Shown: positions 11,001-19,696 of the stretch, piece after piece
Layout of the letters: each line of letters begins with the position of its first letter
Position numbering within the stretch: position 1 is the stretch's first letter
NCBI GenBank assembly: GCA_905221605.1
Contig: CAJNDS010002704.1
Location: 124,001-188,000, forward strand
Direction: 5' to 3'
Length of the DNA stretch: 64,000 bases
DNA from: Symbiodinium natans
Lineage: Eukaryota > Sar > Dinophyceae > Suessiales > Symbiodiniaceae
Translations under genes and position numbers: made by a program
The notes under the pieces: generated by a model
Seen by the model: only the letters and a program-made list of their open reading frames with translations
Told to the model about the DNA's origin: nothing
Database searches by the model: none

Positions 11001-14000
11001 GTTGCAGCGTGTGTTCGGCTGCGTTTTTGAGGGGAAACACTGGATCGCCAGATCGCACATACAGTTCTGCTTCAGGAACAGATATTACCTCTTCCCAAGA
11101 ACCAAGTTTGAATCGAACTTTGGCTAAATCCAGCACGTATACAACCGACCTATACAAGAACCCAGGCTCCAATCTCCATCCGGCAAACAACCCTGGCTTG
11201 GCATTAGGACCAAACTTGCTATCTGCTCGTGCCCGATAGAAAACAAGTTGGCCTAAGATTAATTCCCGAGGCGGGACGTCTTCGGCATCGAAGTGCGCAA
11301 CTGCAAAGTCCCATCGTGAGAGATCAGATTCGAGAGGAGCAGGATGCGAAAGGTTCATCGCCATTGACCCGTAGCGGCAAGCCACTGTCCACAACTCAGG
11401 TCTGACAGCAAACCCTGCTTCAAGAAAAGATGACCTGACCCCTTCTTGGAAAGACCGAATTTCACGCTCAAGTTGAGAATTGTGAGGAAACCGGTTCGGC
11501 AATGAAGGCATGTGTAACCAGCCCAAGGTTTCTGCAGCAAGCTTGAATTCGTCTGCTGCATCAGAAACCAGCGATACCGGTTTGCTGCACACTTTCCTCC
11601 CAACAAAACGCTTGAGGCATGTCAAGATGGAATCAGTTGAACGATCTGTGGCAGGGTAAGCAGCAAACAATCCTGTGAAGCGATCTCGAAGGCACAACAC
11701 CACATACTCTCTTCCGGGAGCATTGGAGTCACTAGGTGACTTGAACACATGGATGTGATCAGCTGCAATAACCTCTCCAAACTCAGAAGCTTCAAGCATC
11801 GCGGGTTCAGAATCCTCATCACGAGGCTTGCGGCGCACCCTGCGGGATAAGAGTTTGGATCGATTGCACACATCGCAGAACGGGTTCTTTGGGAAATGGA
11901 ATAAGCGATGCTTCACGCTCACAGCTTCATCTCTCAACCTGCGAACTCGATCGCTGACATGGGCATCGTCCACGATGGGAACTCCCGGCGAACTCACATC
12001 TAAAGGCTTGTCCCCTTCAGGAAGCGCAGATGCAGCTGGACCATCAGGGTTTGCCTCGACAAGATGTTCTTTGGGCAGCCCCCCTGACGAAGAGGAAGGC
12101 ACTTCGGACGACTCAATCTCTGCTGGAATGACATCAACCAGCGGGTGACTGTCCAAAGGAAATCCAACTCCTATGAGAGCATCTAAGACATCAAGCTCAA
12201 GAGAAGCTGGATCTTTTGCTGCGTACAAGATCATCACCAGCCGATCACCAGTCCAAGGTTGCGTGGCATGTAGTCGATTTTTGGCAGAGAACTGGATAAC
12301 CCCTTTCTTGAAACTCAAAATCTTGCCAATTTGCGAAACGCTTGGAAAAGGACATTTGTCTCTTCCTGCAGCATCTTCAACCCAAACACCACCACCGGTA
12401 AAACCCCCCAACGAAATGACAACATTGTCGATCCCAGCATTACGGGAATCCTTGTGAGGATCTGCGGACACATTGTGCAGCAAATTGATGGTGGTGTAAA
12501 CATGTCCAGGGGCTTTACGCTGTGCAAATTGGTTCAATGCACGAGTCACGAAAGGGTACTCCTTCGTAGACTTCAAAAGACCGACGACGCCACCTCGACG
12601 GAAGCAGCCAACTGCAAAGGACGAGTCGTTGCTCGGCTCAATCCCTCGGGGTGCTGAACCACGCTTCACAAGTCCAAAGATCTTACGAACTTGATTGGGC
12701 TGAATATCACCACGCTTTGTTAGGAGGTCTTTGGCATACTCTTCAGCTGGATCATGGGCAAAGGGGGTCGAAGGCTCTCGGCTTTCCTTACCAGACCTTT
12801 CAAGAGAATCAGCTGACGCAGCCACGCCGTGGACAAACTGAACTTTGCTGGTGAAAATAGGCACATGCTCATCTATGCGCGTTGCATAAAACCTGGCCTC
12901 CTCAGCGCAATCAATCCGAAGCTTAGACAAGTCATGCACGAAGAAAGGAAGGGAACCAGGTAACCATATAAAGGCCTTCCCGGATTCAACATCCAAACCG
13001 GTGCTCCGAACAACTGGACAGTTGTCCAACATGTAGTGGTTGGCGAGAGGCATATTGTCGGACGCAAATCCCAAACTCTGAGAGCCAGGCTGAGGTCCAC
13101 CACCTGTGTGGAACGTAACAGGGCTCGCTGAGTGCGCAAGAAAGGACCTGTACGACTCCGACGGAATTCCCTGGTCTGCCAGCGCTCGCGCCGATCCAAG
13201 ATGCCGACCAGCAGCTGTGTCGGCAGCCCATTCAACGCTGAAAGCGTTGCTCCCAGGAATGTTGCACATGCTTGAGGCGGCCATCATTGCCACGACTGCT
13301 TTTGCAACAGCTCCTGGGGACTTGGGCTTGGAAGCGGCGGCCTTAGGCTTAGACTTAGGGTCAACCTTAGGGGTCTTATCAGGGGCGTGGCTGTACTTGC
13401 AATTCTCTCCATGCATGCAACCAGACGACATTCTGAAGAAAATGCAAGGTGTCTTGGCTTTTTCTGCATCTGACATGCCTTTTGCCTTCGCTTTAGCTTT
13501 TGTCTTAGGTTTGGGGCTTGGTGCGGGATTTGCAGGTACTGGAGCCTTCGGTGGAGGTCCAGTGGACACTGGGGCAGGAGTCTTGGCCTTTGGGGGACTC
13601 CGGGATGCCTCCTTAGTCTCTGCAGGAACTCCCTTTGTCTTTGCCTGCGGAGCGGCAATTTGCAAAGACTTCATCACTGAGTGAGAGTTTGCATCTTCTC
13701 GCTCTTGAACAAGGATATCTTGTATTTTGTTCCATAAGTAATCCCACTCACGACGACGGGATTCTGGCGCAGATTCTCTGATATCCTCGATGATGCGTTC
13801 CAACTTTCGAATATGCTTCACCCGGTGGAAAAGCCATTCACCAGTGAGGCGATCATCTGGCCTCTGTCCGACCGGTATGGCATACAGAACAGTCCTTACG
13901 CGTTGCACAAAGTCTCGGAGATCTCGCATGGAGTTTCCCCCGATTTCAACCTGGAACAACGTCGAAGCAGTCAGCACAGTACCTCGAACACGGTCGATGC

Positions 14001-15360
14001 TGAAATGACGAGCAAGAAGGGCAAGCATGTATCGACCTTTCGGCTGGGACCGTGCTTGGCCGCACAACTCAACATAGGCAATTACCTCTTGCTCCAACTC
14101 AGTCACTTGCTTCAACACACGCAAGGAAGTCATCTCTCCAGCAATCCAAGCGTCAAGGCGAGGGAGAAAACCAGACTCAGTAAGGTCTTCTTTTTCAGCT
14201 GTGAAAGACTGAGACAGCCATTCAACGACCAAACCTTCTCCTGACATATCAAGCTTGGCAATTTGGACCAACAACGCGTTTTTCCAGGCTCGGAAACCAG
14301 CAGCGTCGGAAGGAACAGGTTCAAGCTTGAGATGCAACAAAGCTCGGTTGTCAACAATGTGCTTCTCTTGCCTCTCAGGCTCTTCGATCTCATGAACAGG
14401 AGATGCATCATTGCATCCTTGATCCGTGCCATTTCTTTGGGCAAGCAGTTGCTGGACGACATCAATCAACTGATCAACACGAGGGTCGGTAACGGTTGCA
14501 GGAGGGCAAGGGGGTGACTCATTGACAACTTGCGGCAATGAAGGTGCACCATTATTGTCCCCATCCGAACCGATATGTACCCAACTAGAACCACCAGAAC
14601 AGGCACTTGGTGCAATTGCAGATGGCACATCTTGCTGGCGAGGTGCAGGCTTTGGAGGTGAAGACCCAGGACTCGTGGCGCTTAAAGCAGCCTGACGAAG
14701 TCTCTGAATCTCACGGTCTTTGACTTGCAACTCAACACGTAGCTGGGTGTTTTGGAAGTTCAGCAAGTTGTTATCACCCCGGCAGCTGGTTAGGGCGGCT
14801 TCAAGCTCTTGGTACCCTGCACGAGCAACCTGAAGTTCAGCTTCGACTTTGCTTAGCTCAGCCTTAGCTACGGATAGCTGTTCTTCCAAGATTCGACCCT
14901 GTTGAAGGATCTCATCATAACGATGTTCGTATTGTTGCAACTGCTCACGCATTTGCTCAACGGTGGCTTCAACCAAACCTCTAGCCTCATTCTCTACCTG
15001 CTCTAGCCTTACAGCATGTAGCTGCTCAGCATGATCAGCCACTTGCTGCGCTGCTTGGGCTGCAGCCAAACGTTGGGCATCCAGAACTTCTTGTGGGGAC
15101 GCTCCTACGTTCAGGATGTTCTGCGTGTATGAGGCTTGAGCAGTTAGATTGGGGTAAGGGTGTGAGTGCTCACGAGATCTGCGAGGACCTGATAAAGCCC
15201 GTCTAGTCAGAGGAGGGGACCTTTCACGGAGCTCAACTGCAGAACTACTCGTAACCGAACCACTATCTGAACCGATACCACCCGGCAATGCCATGGCTGA
15301 GGCACTCGATAGATCAAGTACCGAACTAGCTTGGTTGCTAGGGTCTGAGGGGGAAGACAT
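8053..15360 (-). CDS. Copia ORF2: gag-protease-integrase-RT-RNase H polyprotein with dioxygenase-like and methyltransferase-like domains
   Basis: 2435 aa, one open frame. Visible in order: coiled coil (about 92-226); gag-like region (about 340-560); Lys/Pro-rich linker; CCCH zinc finger C639, C648, C654, H658 (C-X8-C-X5-C-X3-H); aspartic protease with D714 in ADTAAG (usual motif D-T/S-G); 2OG-Fe(II) dioxygenase-like segment (about 905-1050) with H969-x-D971, H1031 and R1040; integrase (about 1130-1440) with HHCC finger and D1201, D1267 and a Glu near 1298; methyltransferase-like segment (about 1612-1850); copia reverse transcriptase (about 1900-2175) with YVDD at 2097-2100; and RNase H (about 2265-2400) with YVDSD, STEAE and REDNEA. 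Reverse transcriptase, RNase H and integrase assignments are firm. The two inserted enzyme-like domains are inferred from motif patterns. With no stops in 7.3 kb, the polyprotein could be functional. Confidence 0.93.
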   Translation of the reverse strand: MSSPSDPSNQASSVLDLSSASAMALPGGIGSDSGSVTSSSAVELRERSPPLTRRALSGPRRSREHSHPYPNLTAQASYTQNILNVGASPQEVLDAQRLAAAQAAQQVADHAEQLHAVRLEQVENEARGLVEATVEQMREQLQQYEHRYDEILQQGRILEEQLSVAKAELSKVEAELQVARAGYQELEAALTSCRGDNNLLNFQNTQLRVELQVKDREIQRLRQAALSATSPGSSPPKPAPRQQDVPSAIAPSACSGGSSWVHIGSDGDNNGAPSLPQVVNESPPCPPATVTDPRVDQLIDVVQQLLAQRNGTDQGCNDASPVHEIEEPERQEKHIVDNRALLHLKLEPVPSDAAGFRAWKNALLVQIAKLDMSGEGLVVEWLSQSFTAEKEDLTESGFLPRLDAWIAGEMTSLRVLKQVTELEQEVIAYVELCGQARSQPKGRYMLALLARHFSIDRVRGTVLTASTLFQVEIGGNSMRDLRDFVQRVRTVLYAIPVGQRPDDRLTGEWLFHRVKHIRKLERIIEDIRESAPESRRREWDYLWNKIQDILVQEREDANSHSVMKSLQIAAPQAKTKGVPAETKEASRSPPKAKTPAPVSTGPPPKAPVPANPAPSPKPKTKAKAKAKGMSDAEKAKTPCIFFRMSSGCMHGENCKYSHAPDKTPKVDPKSKPKAAASKPKSPGAVAKAVVAMMAASSMCNIPGSNAFSVEWAADTAAGRHLGSARALADQGIPSESYRSFLAHSASPVTFHTGGGPQPGSQSLGFASDNMPLANHYMLDNCPVVRSTGLDVESGKAFIWLPGSLPFFVHDLSKLRIDCAEEARFYATRIDEHVPIFTSKVQFVHGVAASADSLERSGKESREPSTPFAHDPAEEYAKDLLTKRGDIQPNQVRKIFGLVKRGSAPRGIEPSNDSSFAVGCFRRGGVVGLLKSTKEYPFVTRALNQFAQRKAPGHVYTTINLLHNVSADPHKDSRNAGIDNVVISLGGFTGGGVWVEDAAGRDKCPFPSVSQIGKILSFKKGVIQFSAKNRLHATQPWTGDRLVMILYAAKDPASLELDVLDALIGVGFPLDSHPLVDVIPAEIESSEVPSSSSGGLPKEHLVEANPDGPAASALPEGDKPLDVSSPGVPIVDDAHVSDRVRRLRDEAVSVKHRLFHFPKNPFCDVCNRSKLLSRRVRRKPRDEDSEPAMLEASEFGEVIAADHIHVFKSPSDSNAPGREYVVLCLRDRFTGLFAAYPATDRSTDSILTCLKRFVGRKVCSKPVSLVSDAADEFKLAAETLGWLHMPSLPNRFPHNSQLEREIRSFQEGVRSSFLEAGFAVRPELWTVACRYGSMAMNLSHPAPLESDLSRWDFAVAHFDAEDVPPRELILGQLVFYRARADSKFGPNAKPGLFAGWRLEPGFLYRSVVYVLDLAKVRFKLGSWEEVISVPEAELYVRSGDPVFPLKNAAEHTLQLCGGEDFVIPDPLPLPFSGDQANIKKKARRIYITYSRFLKLGPTPGCTACERDRSDHNPECVARFEKAFGDEAKTSSQPFEDHERLLSFEHLGLPDLPPEIDPADEEAVEVELAALGRSTERDAESELDFLRTPEYEPSIPEDDEALPGVGALPACRHQKPGALVLYEFCCAPDSMIGHLGPELGVQVVRLCRESINLEDPLAIDQLIHQVSATPGCCIHGSLECGPWSAWSRMNLATKPGYLEKLTAEREKSRKLLLQFIRVAALVILQGGEVSFEWPRDAAGWSLPEIIAFVDQFNLLTVEFHGCAFGLVSSRGGPMLKPWKILTSSKRLAHDFAAYQCSHPKHFKHDTVEGSDSRRSAFYPEAMARAILASLFPYAKAFVAPALPCVPTFPQLHRVKDVRPPLPLDLLMFESGMRHIRIPGYVHRLLDRREWTSQPAALEKVQEEKDGLLKAGTWIEEEIMPKSEVLAWARRTSNVIHFGNLMVIMSVKGAELEPDSWKLKARIVFRGDDIRDQTGMSAVFEELFASAPSSLEGLNTVIGFGLLESHGVTTSDAIKAYTQAALKSKNRTFVLLPPELVPASKRDAIQPCAPLYKALYGHPESSAHWQRHLHGILTGLGGIEFPNLPSVYYFPTLDLILCVYVDDLTLSGKLSKHKGFWSSLSKQVDLEPYAPLTRVLGRSHRHVLYDNQPALALETEDFAKQCVDLYESLVGSAVKHQRTPHVDPGALSLSDNDARGSLADSAARILMKILWLARLNRPDLMVAVTTLTTNVCRWSVNDDKRVARLVGYIAATVQYNPVMFVHDPASSLHLALYVDSDFGGCPDTARSTSGYIVALEGSNSFALLSWSSKRQKVVSRSSTEAEFVSLSSALFNDALPLLEVWQTIIPGIKLLCREDNEACIAIVRKGYSAKLRHLSKTHRINVSSTCEAVNDNDDVELGYVNTNDQKGDPLTKALSVQKWAHALKLLHISTEHLPDVPI

Positions 15361-15509
15361 TGCCTTGGGAGGTGGAAGCGCTTAGTAGCAGCTTAACGCA
15401 CCCTTTCTTTTGGCAGAAGAGGCGAGGCTCACGGTTGGATCTGCAATCCCCTCAATGTCGCCAGAGGAGGCGCTCAGCGCCGGACAACTGGACGAACAGC
15501 CCCAGACCT

Positions 15510-16805
15510 TTAGGCGTCTGGAAACCACTTCCGCACCTGACCTCTGATAGCGTCAGTACACTCCGGAAAGCTGTCAAAGGAAGGCACGGGAGCACGCGGA
15601 AAAATAGTGCGCTGTCCACGACTCCCCTTGGATCTCTTCGGAATGGCAATATGCAGAGGAATCACGTGCTCAGAGCCCGCCAACTCGTCACAGACATCCG
15701 CAGAGTCGTCGACGTGAATGATGGGGAGCTCAACCTCCTTTGCCAGATGTTCCAGCACTGCACGCTTCCCCAACGGACCAGTGGCCTTCCTCGTAATGAA
15801 AATGAGGCAAATAGGCGATTCCCCGATCTGCGTGAAAAGCGTATCACAGGAATTCACTGTCGTCTCAACCACGTGCCTTTTAGTGTCCTCGTGATGACAG
15901 TAACTGCAGACGAAGAATAAGCCCCCGTAGCGCGGAATCAACGAATGAAGATCGCGCAAGGCTGCCACACACTCTGAAGGAAACTCGGGCCTAGGATCCG
16001 TCCAGCTTGTCGACTTCTTGTGATATCGATCCAACACTCCGTGAAAATCCAAGCTCAAACCAAAGGAGAATCTCTCGAAAGCAGGTTCCGTAAGCTTCAC
16101 CTTAACACCCTCAAAGTCCAGCACCTCTGTCTTCAGGGGACGGAAGTCAATCACACGAGGATTTCCTGTCACCTGAGGTGGCGGAGGATGCGAAGGTTCC
16201 GGCACACGATGCAGCACCTGAGCCGATGGAGGATGCGAAGGTTCCGGCACACGAGGCGGAGCCTTCGGTGGAGTCTTTGGAACCGGAATGCCTGATGACA
16301 AACTTCGAGGCGGAGCTTTCGGTGGAGTCTTCGGAGCCGGAATGTCTGATGACAATGAAGCCGATGGAGTTAACAAAGGCTTTGGAGCCGGCAAAGGCCT
16401 CTGAGTTGAAGAGCTTGATGACGAAGAAGCGGGTGGAGGTGATGGAGCCGTGGTCTTCGCCTTCAGAACAACAGTTGAAGGATGAAGTCGATGAAACGGA
16501 CGAACTGGCGTAGAAGGCGGCGGAGTCTCCGGGGCCTGATCGTCAATAACGATCACTTCTGACTGCTCTTCCACAGCCTGAAAGGGAGCCGTCCTCGGAC
16601 GGCGCACTACGGATCTTGTAGATCCGTCAGGGCGACGGAAGGGAACTTCGGATGGATCAGCGAAGATGCCCAAGTCCTGATCGCGCAGAAAGATATATAT
16701 TTGATATGCTTTCCGCTTCCTCTGGGCTGCGGCGCCCCCTCGAGTGCCTCTCACACCGAGAGGCCTTGGAATGCGCTCTTCCTCACGAGGAGGGTTGCAG
16801 TCCAT
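15510..16805 (-). CDS. Copia ORF1: Pro-rich protein with a C-terminal HAD-like domain
   Basis: 431 aa, starting 62 nt after the 5' LTR and ending 149 nt before ORF2, so it is the promoter-proximal ORF of the element. Residues about 90-215 are Pro/Ser-rich with internal repeats: PKTPPKAPPR twice and RVPEPSHPP twice. The C-terminal half has the four motifs of the HAD superfamily in order: motif I LDFHGVLD (D253, with His at the second Asp position), motif II Ser 301 in VCSY, motif III Lys 347 in GKRA, motif IV DDSAD (D366, D367). Family knowledge suggests a phosphotransferase or phosphatase fold; the His255 substitution argues for altered or lost acid/base catalysis. The first ATG after the LTR was taken as the start. 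Copia elements normally have a single gag-pol ORF, so this ORF is an accessory or a replacement leader. Confidence 0.75.
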   Translation of the reverse strand: MDCNPPREEERIPRPLGVRGTRGGAAAQRKRKAYQIYIFLRDQDLGIFADPSEVPFRRPDGSTRSVVRRPRTAPFQAVEEQSEVIVIDDQAPETPPPSTPVRPFHRLHPSTVVLKAKTTAPSPPPASSSSSSSTQRPLPAPKPLLTPSASLSSDIPAPKTPPKAPPRSLSSGIPVPKTPPKAPPRVPEPSHPPSAQVLHRVPEPSHPPPPQVTGNPRVIDFRPLKTEVLDFEGVKVKLTEPAFERFSFGLSLDFHGVLDRYHKKSTSWTDPRPEFPSECVAALRDLHSLIPRYGGLFFVCSYCHHEDTKRHVVETTVNSCDTLFTQIGESPICLIFITRKATGPLGKRAVLEHLAKEVELPIIHVDDSADVCDELAGSEHVIPLHIAIPKRSKGSRGQRTIFPRAPVPSFDSFPECTDAIRGQVRKWFPDA

Positions 16806-16852
16806 GGGTCCTCAATCCTAGACCCTGAAATCTACAGAACAAACAGAGCGAT

Positions 16853-16867
16853 ACGGAGCTGATAACC
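16853..16867 (-). other. Primer-binding site of the copia element
   Basis: Directly after the 5' LTR the minus strand reads (T)GGTTATCAGCTCC. It starts with TGG, the complement of a tRNA CCA end, if the last LTR base is counted. It resembles the initiator-tRNA site common in copia elements (TGGTATCAG) but carries an extra T, so the priming tRNA is uncertain. Confidence 0.65.
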
Positions 16868-17091
16868 AGTTGAACAGGTTAGAACCTGGCCTAAGCCTGA
16901 AAGGGGAAGGACCAGGCACAACCAAAAGAAGGGTTCAGGGACCCTCAAAGCCCTCAACCCTGCGTGCAAGCCGCACCTCATGCGGCCTTTTTACTTGAGC
17001 CAAAAATGGTCAGAAGGTAAGTCATCCTAGTCTGCACAACATGACTATACATGCTTTACAATAGAGGAAGGAAGCTCGTGATTCTTCAACT
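16868..17091 (-). repeat. 5' LTR of the copia element
   Basis: 224 bp, identical by eye to the copy at 7332-7555, so the spliced-leader-like segment recurs here at 17013-16994 with the same offset. The promoter and transcription start are expected in this copy but no TATA box is obvious, which is normal for dinoflagellates. Confidence 0.95.
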
Positions 17092-17096
17092 TATTT

Positions 17097-17139
17097 GGGC
17101 GTATAAAAGGGGGGTACCCCTATTTGAGGAACTACCCAC
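17097..17139. mobile_element. Right half of the MITE-like element split by the retrotransposon
   Basis: Reads GGGCGTATAAAAGGGG through GGAACTACCCA. It completes the inverted repeat that begins at 7263. Before the insertion the element would have been about 112 bp, flanked by ACA on both sides. Confidence 0.75.
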
Positions 17140-17936
17140 ATGGAGCTGGCTTAATTGACACTCCTTCAAAGGGCATGTTGACAGCAAAACATTCTGGCCC
17201 ACTGACACATCAAAGCTGCAAAGCACGGAATAGCAGGGTGGTCGGTTCAGGCTTCCGCAAGCGTGTCTCTTCACACATGTTGTGGAAGACTCAAGTTGGA
17301 TAAGATGCAGGCACCTCTGTGTACATGCCCCGGCCAGTTCAGTGGAACCAGTGCTGGGAGCGTCAACATACAGCCGCACCAACATCATGTGAAGCACTAC
17401 CATTGAGCTTCGCGGCATGGACTGCCATGCCTGCGACGCCTCCCGCACGAGTCCTCAAAAGCCTGCACCGCTCGGTTGCAGGATGGGCGATCATCAGCAA
17501 GCTCGAGACTTTGAGCAGCTCCTTGCAGCCCCCTATGATCTCATAAGCCACGGAATGGTGATGATATGAACTGCTGGCAGCTGCTGGCACGAGCGGCTCC
17601 TGCAAGCTCTCTTGGGCGTCGAACAGAAATTCAGAGGGAGGTGTCCGTGGATAGAAGATTGGGTATCCATCCAAGCGAGCTCCTCTTGGCATCGTGGTAG
17701 AATTGGGCCGCATCCTCTGTTATCCTTGTTCCAAATTTCTCAAGGTTCCTGCACCGGACTGTCGCGCTGGAGCTGCTCGGCAGCGAGGCCCGAGTGCCCA
17801 ACGAGTTAGAGCTGTAGCCCAGGCGACACACAGTGTGGAGGCTGGAGGATTGTTCGAAGGACTTCCAGGGACGACTGCTCTTCACCCAGAAGGCCACTCT
17901 GGAGGATGCCAATCACCTCGCAGGGAGCTGCAGCTT
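17140..17936. other. No gene recognised
   Basis: Minus-strand frames in 17.36-17.91 kb have exon-like short stretches near AG and GC/GT dinucleotides, but none matches a family I know and phases could not be made to agree. Confidence 0.3.
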
Positions 17937-18032
17937 CCGAGAAAGGGGGTGCCCTTCTTCGGAGTCCCCTTTACGGGGGTTCTATTCTATTTGAGGTGTA
18001 AACGGGGTACCCCTCTTTTTGGAAATGCCCAT
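17937..18032. mobile_element. Short MITE-like inverted-repeat element
   Basis: Contains GGGGGTTCTATTCTATTTGA and GGGGTACCCCTCTTTTTGG, the same core and right arm as the copies at 7263/17097 and 24697. The left arm is eroded. Confidence 0.6.
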
Positions 18033-18708
18033 AATATGTACGCCCATGTTGTTCGAGAGCCCGTGCTTCGAAATAGCAATTCTGTTTTCATGCGGGTCGA
18101 GGACCTGGCCTCCGGCGCATTTCCGAGATCACAGCCACAAAGTGATGCCGTGATGCGGCGTGATGCTGCAGCTGTTTTCGTTGTGCCCAAATCAACCAGG
18201 AGAGACTCCTGAATACAGTCGAGCAATCATGAAATCCCTCAAAACTCCGAATGCCAAGTTCGTCAAAAGATAAGAGACGTCAAGAGCATGTAACCACACG
18301 AAAGTCGGAATACAATCGCAACCATCCGCAGACTCTTCCGGAAACTCTTCCGGCAAGTGTCAGGCCGCTGGTCCAGCGCCGCAAGCAGCTTGTCGGCAGG
18401 GTGTGCAGACTCTGCCGTAAGCCCAGAATCCTCACCCAACTCTCACAAGCCTGATGCGCAGCAATCTGTCAGTCTGTGTCGAAGATGCTGCTGCACTGGG
18501 GTCACTGAACTCGACCCGGTGACCCTAAGTCTCAAGGGGTCACTAGATAAGTAAATATATAGGGCTGCAAACATCCTTGCAGTAATACAATGTCCTCGGC
18601 CTCTTGTCGAGGAGTCAGCATGTCGTTGCTTCCTTCTTGCATGATGTCCAGCACCAGCGCATGCTCGCAGCAGAAGCTCTCTCCTTGCAGGGCAGCCGGT
18701 TAGTGGGA
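18033..18708. other. No gene recognised
   Basis: No supported coding region or repeat. Confidence 0.35.
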
Positions 18709-18740
18709 TTAGGGTTTAGGGGTTAGGGTTTAGGGGTTTA
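18709..18740. repeat. Degenerate interstitial telomere-like repeat, TTTAGGG
   Basis: Four irregular copies of (T)TTAGGG with GGGGTT variants. Confidence 0.75.
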
Positions 18741-18956
18741 TTCCGCATCCGTATGGATGCCAGTACTGTACTTGGCTGGATAAGAATGCCATGTTGCAAT
18801 GTTGCATTTGAAACGGCACTTGCCTGCGCGATGCACTTCCACTCCTCGCGCAGATTCAGCATTCTCCTCGCCCAGGACAGAGCACTCCTAATTCAGAACA
18901 AACGAATGCTGAACATGCATTGCCTACATCGCTCGGAGCTAAACTGGCAAGTCTCC

Positions 18957-19051
18957 CCTAATCCCTAAACCCTAAACCCTAAACCCTAAACCCTAAACCC
19001 TAAACCCTAAACCCGGCCCTAAACCCTAAACCCTGAACCCTAAACCCTAAA
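18957..19051. repeat. Interstitial telomere-like array, CCCTAAA strand
   Basis: About thirteen copies of CCCTAAA with one interruption (CCCGGCCCTAAA) and one CCCTGAA variant. It faces a TTTAGGG array about 113 bp to the right. Confidence 0.9.
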
Positions 19052-19164
19052 CTTGGTGCAGGACAAGGATGCCCGCCTGATTGGACAATTTTGCTGCCTT
19101 GGTGAGCTCGGTCAAGAAATTGGACCTCAAGGGTGCTCCGGGTGCTGCTACCTGTTGGGTTCTT

Positions 19165-19240
19165 GGGTTTAGGGTTTAGGGTTTAGGGTTTAGGGTTTAG
19201 GGTTTAGGGTTTAGGGTTTAGGGTTTAGGGTTTAGGGTTA
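19165..19240. repeat. Interstitial telomere-like array, TTTAGGG strand
   Basis: About ten perfect copies of TTTAGGG. Together with the CCCTAAA array on the left it encloses about 113 bp of unique sequence, with both arrays in the orientation of outward chromosome ends. Confidence 0.9.
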
Positions 19241-19696
19241 CTGTACTTCGTGTTTTCCCTGGATTGGGACCATGTGAGCGAGGCTTCATTCAAGCCGCTC
19301 GGTCATGGCAACCGATTTTTTGACCAACCGGTCCGGGAGCGCACCGGTGATGGTGATCATTCCTCCACACCCGAAACCTGAGCTTGCACGCCTGGAATAT
19401 GCAGCAAGTCGAGCTGACCAAAAAGGGCCGGTCCCAACAAATTTGCTCCCGAGTCGCACAAGGTGATTTGGCAGCCCCGCCAGCCACCCTTGCCAGTAGC
19501 TGAAAGATCACATGACAAGATGTGCCAAGGAATTGCCTTCCCTTGAGGGCCTTTCACATCCAAGCACTTTCGCACGGTGCCCTTGCTTCCAGTGGATATG
19601 CCGCGACGGCTAGGACCTCTCGACAAACCTTTGAACGAGAAGGCATCGCGTTGAGCCCAAGCTTGAAAACGAAAACTAACTGAACCTGAAAGCCCA

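Larger units (their letters stand above)
7332..17091 (-). mobile_element. Full-length Ty1/copia-type LTR retrotransposon, 9760 bp
   Basis: All hallmarks of an intact element are visible. There are 224 bp LTRs at both ends that match base for base as far as I can read. A 5 bp target duplication, TATTT, lies at 7327-7331 and 17092-17096. A TGG-initiated primer-binding site sits directly after the 5' LTR and a polypurine tract directly before the 3' LTR. Two long ORFs are free of stops. The order integrase before reverse transcriptase places it in Ty1/copia. Transcription runs right to left. ORF1 (HAD-like) and ORF2 (gag-pol with extra enzyme-like domains) are separated by 149 nt. Identical LTRs imply very recent insertion, because they are made from one template and diverge afterwards. 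It is inserted into a MITE-like element. Confidence 0.95.

Noticed and set aside
8243-15920. Plus-strand frames of 80-190 codons across the retrotransposon
   Set aside because: They are shadows of the minus-strand ORFs, which carry all the recognisable domains.
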